Below, piece by piece: positions 1 to 4,558 of a stretch of 5,727 bases of DNA. The notes beneath the pieces were generated by a model. The model saw only the letters and a list, made by a program, of their open reading frames with translations. It was not told the DNA's origin and made no database searches. Every line of letters starts with the position of its first letter. Within the stretch, counting starts at the first letter, position 1. Source of the DNA: an uncultured bacterium (lineage in GTDB: Bacteria; Actinomycetota; Actinomycetes; S36-B12); NCBI GenBank assembly GCA_903908025.1, contig CAIVQM010000053.1, positions 1 to 5,727 of the forward strand. Reading direction: 5' to 3'. Position numbers and translations under genes: made by a program.

Positions 1-803
1 CCCTCGACGATGACCGCCTGCTGGGTCTTGGAGATCTCGCGTCGGGCCAGGTCGAGGCCGTAGAGCACCTGGCTCTTCTTGTAGATCGGCGATTCAGGGG
101 TGTTGAGGTACTTCGGGCCGTCGTCATCGTCGAACAGCTTGCGCGCGCCGAAGCCAATCACCTCACCGCCGAGATCGCGGATCGGCCACACCAGCCGGCC
201 GCGGAATCGGTCGTAGATGCCGCGGCTGCCCTGGCTGACGAGGCCGCCGGCAAGCAGTTCGGCGTCGGTGAAGCCCTTCTTGCGCAGATGATTCGTGAGC
301 GCATCCCAGCCCTTCGGGGCGAAGCCCACCCCGAAGTGCTTCGCGGCCTCGGCGTCGAACCCGCGGCCGGTGAGGAAGTCGCGGCCGATCTGGGCATCTG
401 GCGTGGCGAGCTGCTCGACGTAGAAGGCGGCCGCCTGCTTGTGCGCATCGACGAGGCGGGTGCGCTGGCCCTGCTGGCGATTGATCGCCGCCCCGCCCTC
501 CATGTACCGGAGTTCGACCCCCGTGCGGTCGGCGAGCTTCTCCACCACCTCGGCGAAGCTCAGGTGGTCGATCTTCTGCACGAAGGACAGGACATCGCCG
601 CCCTCGCCGCAGCCGAAGCAGTACCACATGCCGCGCGAGGGGGTGACGTGGAAACTGGGCGAGCGCTCCTCGTGGAAGGGGCACAGGCCCTTCAGGGAGC
701 CGCCGCCAGCCGACTTGAGCGTGACGTATTCGCGCACGACATCGTCGATCCGGGCGCGCTCGCGTACGAGGGCGATGTCCTCGTCACGAATCCGTCCGGC
801 CAT
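1..803 (-). CDS. dnaG: DNA primase DnaG, N-terminal part (C-terminus beyond left edge)
   Basis: Makes the short RNA primers that start leading strands and each Okazaki fragment, working with the replicative helicase in the cytoplasm. The visible 267 residues hold the CHC2 zinc-finger domain, with ligands C41, H44, C62 and C65 at the family spacing (2, 17 and 2 residues between) and the CFGCGEGG signature. Next comes the RNA-polymerase core, with conserved stretches DRFRGRLVWPIRD (198-210), GFGARK (217-222), PKYLNTPE (230-237) and LYGL (247-250). The window ends at the first TOPRIM motif: VIVEG, with the metal-binding glutamate E267 at bases 5-3. The remaining TOPRIM and the helicase-binding C-terminus lie outside. 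The ATG at 803-801 is secure, because an in-frame TAG sits three codons upstream (815-813). No Shine-Dalgarno is present, but a -10-like TAGACT lies 6 nt ahead, suggesting a leaderless mRNA. Family assignment is near certain. Confidence 0.97.
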   Translation of the reverse strand, partial: MAGRIRDEDIALVRERARIDDVVREYVTLKSAGGGSLKGLCPFHEERSPSFHVTPSRGMWYCFGCGEGGDVLSFVQKIDHLSFAEVVEKLADRTGVELRYMEGGAAINRQQGQRTRLVDAHKQAAAFYVEQLATPDAQIGRDFLTGRGFDAEAAKHFGVGFAPKGWDALTNHLRKKGFTDAELLAGGLVSQGSRGIYDRFRGRLVWPIRDLGGEVIGFGARKLFDDDDGPKYLNTPESPIYKKSQVLYGLDLARREISKTQQAVIVE

Positions 804-838
804 GAGCCGAGTCTAGGTCGGCCCCCGACGCCGGTCTT
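804..838 (-). promoter_or_regulatory. Putative leaderless promoter of dnaG
   Basis: Read on the minus strand, TAGACT (815-810) fits the actinobacterial TAnnnT -10 pattern. Its last base is followed by 6 nt and then the dnaG ATG, so transcription would begin at or next to the start codon. A candidate -35, AAGACC (838-833), shares the central GAC of TTGACA and is 17 bp from the -10. The absence of a ribosome binding site in the same stretch agrees with leaderless translation. This is a pattern match by eye; the -35 is weak. Confidence 0.55.
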
Positions 839-861
839 CTGCATGCCCGGACCCCATGGGA

Positions 862-873
862 GAAGATGGGGGC
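862..873 (+). promoter_or_regulatory. Putative -10 element / ribosome binding region of the class V enzyme gene
   Basis: Two readings fit the bases before the ATG at 874. GAAGAT (862-867) keeps the key A and final T of the TAnnnT -10 motif and stands 6 nt from the ATG, the same geometry as the divergent dnaG promoter, so the mRNA could be leaderless. Alternatively, GGAGAAG at 859-865 could be a Shine-Dalgarno, although its GGAG core ends 11 nt before the ATG, which is long. No convincing -35 is seen (TCTGCA at 838-843 is the best, 18 bp away). Confidence 0.4.
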
Positions 874-2061
874 ATGGCCTCGCCCCTCGATGTCGACCGC
901 CTCCGCGCGGACACGCCCGGCTGCTCCCACGTCACCCACCTGAACAACGCCGGCTCGGCCCTGCCCCCGGCAGTCGTCACCGACACCGTGGTCGACCACC
1001 TGCGGCGGGAGGAGCAGATCGGCGGCTACGAGGCCCACGCCGAGGCGGCCGACCGGATCGAGGCGGTCCGCGACTCAGCAGCCACCCTCGTGGGCGCCCG
1101 ACCTGACCAGATCGCCCTGCTCGAGTCCGCCACCGATGCGTGGTCGCGCGGGCTCGCCGCCATCGCCTTCACCCGGCCCCTGCGCACAGAGGACCGGATC
1201 CTCGTCTCGTCGGCCGAGTACGCGTCGAACGTGATCCCCCTGATGCAGTTGGCGATGACCACCGGCGCCCGGCTGGAGTTCATCCCCGACGGCGCCGACG
1301 GCTGCCTCGACGCGGCCGCATTCGCCGACATGCTGGACACCGACGTCGCCATCGTCGCCGTGACGCACTGCCCGTCGCAGAACGGGCTCATCAACGATGT
1401 CGCGGGGGTCGGCGCCGCCCTCGCTGGCACGGACACCTGGTACCTCGTCGATGCCTGTCAGTCGATCGGACAGCTGCCCGTCGATGCCGTCGACATCGGT
1501 GCCGACTTCGTCTCCGCCACCGGACGCAAGTTCCTGCGCGGCCCGCGGGGCACCGGCTTCCTCTACGCATCCGATCGCGCCCTCGACGAGCTCGAGCCAT
1601 TCCCGCTCGACCTCCACTCGGCGACCTGGACGTCGGAGGGCTACGAGGTGCAGCCCAGTGCTCATCGATTCGAATACTGGGAGAAGTCGTACGCCGCACT
1701 GCTCGGGATGGGTGCCGCTATCGACTACGCGCTTGACTGCGGCATGGACGCCCTGTCGCTTCGGATCGCCGAGCTCGCTGCCTACGCACGCACTGGGCTC
1801 GAGCAGATTCCCGGCGTGCTGATCAACGATCGCGGCGTGCGCCGCAGCGGGATCGTCACGTTCACCCGCGAGGGACGCGCGGCCAGCGATCTCGTCGCAC
1901 ACATCAAGGCCTCGGGCATCAACGTCAGCCTGTCGACGCCCGACTACTCACGGCGGGACTTCGAGAGCCATGGCGTCACCGGCCTCGTCCGGGTCAGCCC
2001 GCATGCCTACAACACGACCGAGGAGATCGACCGACTGCTGGTTGCCGTCGCCGCCAGCTAG
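874..2061 (+). CDS. PLP-dependent class V aminotransferase-fold enzyme, substrate unknown
   Basis: A 395-residue protein of the fold-type I PLP family that includes cysteine desulfurases, isopenicillin N epimerase and the ergothioneine C-S lyase EgtE. Visible landmarks are HLNNAGSALPP (22-32) in the substrate region, SSAEYASN (112-119), THCPSQNG (164-171), VDACQSIGQ (192-200) with D193 for the PLP ring nitrogen, and TGRKFLRGPRGTG with the Schiff-base lysine K219. A C-terminal RVSPHAYNTTEEIDRLL matches the family's RxSxxxYNTxEEID. Two positions differ from SufS-type desulfurases: the residue stacking on PLP is tyrosine (Y116) instead of histidine, and the loop before RVSPHAYNT has no cysteine. 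It is therefore probably a lyase, transaminase or epimerase and not a canonical desulfurase. I prefer the ATG at 874 over the in-frame ATG at 856, since the latter lies upstream of the candidate -10 and adds only a low-complexity hexapeptide. It stands alone on the plus strand between dnaG and dgt, so the context does not reveal its substrate. Confidence 0.88.
   Translation: MASPLDVDRLRADTPGCSHVTHLNNAGSALPPAVVTDTVVDHLRREEQIGGYEAHAEAADRIEAVRDSAATLVGARPDQIALLESATDAWSRGLAAIAFTRPLRTEDRILVSSAEYASNVIPLMQLAMTTGARLEFIPDGADGCLDAAAFADMLDTDVAIVAVTHCPSQNGLINDVAGVGAALAGTDTWYLVDACQSIGQLPVDAVDIGADFVSATGRKFLRGPRGTGFLYASDRALDELEPFPLDLHSATWTSEGYEVQPSAHRFEYWEKSYAALLGMGAAIDYALDCGMDALSLRIAELAAYARTGLEQIPGVLINDRGVRRSGIVTFTREGRAASDLVAHIKASGINVSLSTPDYSRRDFESHGVTGLVRVSPHAYNTTEEIDRLLVAVAAS
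2058..2061. other. Interlocked TAG stop codons of two convergent genes (CTAG)
   Basis: The palindrome CTAG supplies TAG to the class V gene on the plus strand (2059-2061) and TAG to dgt on the minus strand (2060-2058). The coding regions therefore overlap tail to tail by 4 bp, with no room between them for a terminator. Any transcription terminator would have to lie within the opposite gene. Confidence 0.95.
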
Positions 2062-3296
2062 CGCACGAAGCGGCGGTGCCAGCTGACGATGCTCACGTCG
2101 GTAAGGCTCGCCACCTGATCGATCACCACGCGGAGCCGACCCGCATCATCGGGGGCCTGCGCGTAGGCATCCTGAAGCCACGGCTCCAGCGATCGGCCAC
2201 CGTCGAGCACCAGCGCATTCACCAGCTCGTTGATCACATCTCGCTGCCGGGCGTACTCCTGCTCAGCACCGGGCCGGTGCATGACGTACAGCACCGCAAC
2301 GGCCTTCATGACGGAGACCTCGGCCATCACCTCGTCGGGCACGACAAGATCGGCCGCGTAGCGCGTCAACGGACCCGGGCCGTACTGCACCTGGGTCGCC
2401 ACCTGCGCAGTCGAGCAGAACCGGCCGATCAGGTAGCTGGTGAAGTGCTTGAGGGCAACAAGGTCGCGCATCGTCCCGTCGAAGCTGCGCGGCCAGTAGT
2501 CCAGGGCAACGAGTCGATCAAGCGCCTCCGCCAGCGCCTCGGGCTCACCTTCGCCCGGGAAGCGCTCGGCCGCGGTCTCGACGAGTGACCGACGCTCCTG
2601 CGCCGACCCGAACGCGGCCAGCGAGGCGATGCCCGAGTGGACCGCATCCTCGAAGTCATGCACCGAGTACGCGACATCGTCGGACCAGTTCATCACCTGT
2701 TCCTCGATACAGGTCCGCTCCGCCGGCGCACCCGCGCGCAGCCACTCGAATACGGCGAGGTCGTCGTCGTAGGCGCCGAACTTCCGCAGGCCGGGCTTGC
2801 GCAGCCACGGGTACTTGCACGATGCATCGAGCGACGCGCGGCTGAGGTTCAGGCCAACGCTCTCCCCCGTCGCCGGGTCGACGACCTTGGCCTCGAGGCG
2901 CGTGAGCACGCGCAGGGACTGGGCATTGCCCTCGAACCCGCCGATGCGGTCGGCGATGAGGTCCAGGGCCTCCTCGCCGTTGTGACCGTAGGGCGGATGG
3001 CCCAGATCGTGGGCCAGTCCGGCTACCTCCACGACATCGGGATCACAGCCAAGGGCATCGCCCAGCTCGCGCGCGATCTGCGCCACTTCGAGAGTGTGCG
3101 TGAGCCGGGTACGGGGGAAGTCGGCCTCGCCGGCAACCATGACCTGCGTCTTGGCCGCGAGCCTTCGCAGCGCAGCGGAGTGCAGCACCCTGGCTCGGTC
3201 ACGCGCGAAGGCGCTGCGGACCGACTCCTTGACGGGCTCGTCGACGAAGCGCGCGGTATCGCTCTGGTCGTATCCGGCAGGCGGGGTCGGGCTCAC
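2058..3296 (-). CDS. dgt: Deoxyguanosinetriphosphate triphosphohydrolase-like protein (HD domain)
   Basis: A 412-residue HD-superfamily dNTPase that splits dGTP (or other dNTPs) into the deoxynucleoside and tripolyphosphate, adjusting dNTP pools in the cytoplasm. The metal site is visible: H67 in TRLTHTLEVAQ, the HD pair H96-D97 in AHDLGHPPYGHNGEE, and an aspartate in NWSDDVAYSVHDFED (D206 or D207). Flanking signatures ARVLHSAALRRLAAKTQV (35-52) and FEGNAQSLRVL are typical of the Dgt family, and the length fits actinobacterial members. The start is GTG at 3296-3294, inside a GTGA overlap with the apbE stop. An ATG at 3383 in the same frame would only add residues encoded within apbE that do not look like Dgt. 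No Shine-Dalgarno precedes the GTG, so expression probably depends on ribosomes finishing apbE. The biochemical substrate preference cannot be told from sequence. Confidence 0.95.
   Translation of the reverse strand: MSPTPPAGYDQSDTARFVDEPVKESVRSAFARDRARVLHSAALRRLAAKTQVMVAGEADFPRTRLTHTLEVAQIARELGDALGCDPDVVEVAGLAHDLGHPPYGHNGEEALDLIADRIGGFEGNAQSLRVLTRLEAKVVDPATGESVGLNLSRASLDASCKYPWLRKPGLRKFGAYDDDLAVFEWLRAGAPAERTCIEEQVMNWSDDVAYSVHDFEDAVHSGIASLAAFGSAQERRSLVETAAERFPGEGEPEALAEALDRLVALDYWPRSFDGTMRDLVALKHFTSYLIGRFCSTAQVATQVQYGPGPLTRYAADLVVPDEVMAEVSVMKAVAVLYVMHRPGAEQEYARQRDVINELVNALVLDGGRSLEPWLQDAYAQAPDDAGRLRVVIDQVASLTDVSIVSWHRRFVR
3293..3296 (-). other. GTGA stop-start overlap coupling apbE to dgt
   Basis: The minus-strand bases 3296-3293 read GTGA: GTG starts dgt and TGA ends apbE. 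Such 4-nt overlaps generally mean termination-reinitiation coupling, and no separate ribosome binding site is visible just upstream. Confidence 0.85.
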
Positions 3297-4081
3297 GCAG
3301 CCGAGACTAGTGCGGCATCCGACACCGCTGAACCGTCGGGACGCACCACGATGGAGCGGTAGCCCTCGTGGCCGGCGACCCACGCCATGCCCGCCTCGCC
3401 CATCGCGAAGCCGACCGTCGCATAGGCATCCGCCTCGGCAACATCGGGACCGATGACGGTGAAGGACAGGATGCCCATGTTCGCGGCCACCACGGTGGGG
3501 TCATCACCGACCCAGATGTGGTCACCGCGCTCAGCGGTACCCGAGGTCGCCACGGCGAGGTCGGTCGCCTCGACCATCGCGAGGATGCCGTGACTGCGAC
3601 GCGGATCCTGCACCGCAATGGTCCAGGGACGCTCATCAGATGCTGCACCTGACGCGAAGGCATCGCCACCGACGCCCACCACGAAGTTGCGGAGCCCGTG
3701 GGCGCGCAGGTCCTCGACGGCTCGTCCGATCGCGTAGCCCTTCACGTACCCAGCAGTGTCGAGGGCGTGGGTGCGCGGATTGCGCGCACGAAAGATGCCG
3801 TCGGAGTCCGCATGCAGGCGCCCGCACTCGCGCAGGACGTGCTCGATCTCCGCCACCGCGTCGGCGGCGACGGTCTCGCCGGCCACCCAGCGGCTGATAT
3901 CGCTGTCTCGGCGATAGTGGCTGAAGCGCTGCTCGAGACCATCAAGGCAGTTGCGCGCAGCCGCCAGAGCCGCGTCAACAACCCCGCTGCCGAGTCGCTC
4001 CACGTCAGTGGCGGAGACAACGATGCTGCCCATCGTCCCCATCACGGGGAAGACCAGACGTGCATTCGTTTCGACGCTCAC
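3293..4081 (-). CDS. apbE: FAD:protein FMN transferase ApbE
   Basis: A 262-residue flavin transferase that uses FAD and Mg2+ to attach FMN through a phosphoester bond to a Ser/Thr of FMN-binding-domain proteins. Family landmarks in order are VMGTMGSIVV (13-22), FSHYRRDSDISRW (53-65), DTAGYVKGYAIGRAVEDL (108-125) with K114, VGGD (137-140), ATSGTAERGDHIW (178-190), and the metal-site pair D218/T222 in ADAYATVGFAMG. The start is GTG at 4081-4079, overlapping the stop of the upstream gene as GTGA; no good Shine-Dalgarno is visible. The N-terminus is not hydrophobic and shows neither a signal peptide nor a lipobox, unlike many Gram-negative ApbE proteins, so this copy is predicted to be cytosolic. 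Its substrate is almost certainly the protein encoded immediately upstream, which carries a flavinylation motif. Length is at the short end for the family because the export segment is missing. Confidence 0.95.
   Translation of the reverse strand: MSVETNARLVFPVMGTMGSIVVSATDVERLGSGVVDAALAAARNCLDGLEQRFSHYRRDSDISRWVAGETVAADAVAEIEHVLRECGRLHADSDGIFRARNPRTHALDTAGYVKGYAIGRAVEDLRAHGLRNFVVGVGGDAFASGAASDERPWTIAVQDPRRSHGILAMVEATDLAVATSGTAERGDHIWVGDDPTVVAANMGILSFTVIGPDVAEADAYATVGFAMGEAGMAWVAGHEGYRSIVVRPDGSAVSDAALVSAA
4078..4081 (-). other. GTGA stop-start overlap coupling the FMN-binding protein gene to apbE
   Basis: Minus-strand bases 4081-4078 read GTGA: GTG begins apbE and TGA ends the FMN-binding protein. 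The same tetranucleotide joins apbE to dgt. It ties synthesis of the flavin transferase to synthesis of its presumed substrate. Confidence 0.85.
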
Positions 4082-4557
4082 AGCGAGTCCAGGATCGACT
4101 GGAGCGAGTCGTGATAGCCCTGAGAGGTGTACGTCGCACCCGACACGTAGTCGAACTGGGTCGGACTCTGCGAGGCCATGGCATCGAGCTGAGGGATCGC
4201 ATAGGCATTGATCATCTGAGACTGGCCATCACCGGAGGGCCAGACGACGGCATGGACTTCGCACACCTGTCCACCAGCAACCGTGGCCGACACCTGCACG
4301 GGTCCCCAACGCGTTGACGCCGTGCCTCCGGTGATCTGCTCACCGTTCGCGCACGTCGTTGCGGCCTGGGCCTGCGTCGACGTGTCAACGGGCGCCGACG
4401 CGGCAGGTGCTGTACCGGTCGACATCGTCGCCGATGTGCCACCAGTCGCAGTGGGAGTGGAGTGCCCGGCCAAGGCAGGGTCTGCCACGCCGACGATCAC
4501 GACCGCGAGCCCACCGAGGGCCGCTGCCGGAGCCAGGCGTCGTGCGAGTCCAGCCAT
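4078..4557 (-). CDS. Exported FMN-binding-domain protein (covalent flavin carrier)
   Basis: A small 159-residue electron carrier of the FMN_bind family, the domain found in NqrC/RnfG. Residues 1-7 (MAGLARR) are positive and 8-25 hydrophobic. PALA at 27-30 gives a likely signal peptidase I site after A30; there is no lipobox, and an uncleaved anchor is possible. Residues 31-68 form a Thr/Ala/Ser/Pro-rich linker. The FMN_bind domain fills 72-159 and holds the flavinylation motif DYVSGATYTS (136-145), where T142 (bases 4134-4132) is the expected FMN attachment site. C69 and C99 could form a disulfide outside the cell. The R6-R7 pair raises the possibility of Tat export. I chose the ATG at 4557-4555: GGAG lies 6 nt ahead and the upstream gene stops 1 nt before. 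An in-frame ATG at 4587 would give a longer N-terminus but has no good ribosome site. It sits between the membrane reductase and apbE, matching a role as FMN-loaded acceptor on the outer face of the membrane. Confidence 0.88.
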   Translation of the reverse strand: MAGLARRLAPAAALGGLAVVIVGVADPALAGHSTPTATGGTSATMSTGTAPAASAPVDTSTQAQAATTCANGEQITGGTASTRWGPVQVSATVAGGQVCEVHAVVWPSGDGQSQMINAYAIPQLDAMASQSPTQFDYVSGATYTSQGYHDSLQSILDSL

Positions 4558-4558
4558 G

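Larger units (their letters stand above)
804..873. promoter_or_regulatory. Divergent intergenic region between dnaG and the class V enzyme gene
   Basis: This 70-bp stretch is the only real intergenic gap in the window. It must hold the control signals for dnaG (leftward) and for the PLP enzyme (rightward). Candidate -35 elements of the two directions abut around 833-844, next to a GCATGC palindrome at 841-846. I see no operator repeats or RNA structure beyond this. Confidence 0.6.

Noticed and set aside
288..1106. Plus-strand open frame of 272 codons across the dnaG start region
   Set aside because: It is antisense to dnaG and runs through the intergenic gap into the PLP gene out of frame. 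It encodes no recognisable domain and is explained by GC-rich codon bias.
1075..1902. Minus-strand open frame of 275 codons within the PLP enzyme gene
   Set aside because: Long antisense frames are common in high-GC genes. The plus-strand frame has clear class V motifs, and the antisense product shows none.
874..2061. Calling the PLP enzyme a cysteine desulfurase (sufS/csd) or egtE
   Set aside because: The catalytic cysteine is absent, and there is no ergothioneine gene nearby to support EgtE. Left as class V fold without a symbol.
2637..3362. Plus-strand open frame of 241 codons antisense to dgt
   Set aside because: The opposite frame has the complete HD metal site of Dgt; this one has no motif and no ribosome binding site.
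2058..3383. Longer dgt starting at the ATG at 3383
   Set aside because: It would overlap apbE by about 90 nt and add an Arg/Gly-rich tail unlike Dgt. The GTG at 3296 in the GTGA overlap gives the usual length and N-terminus.
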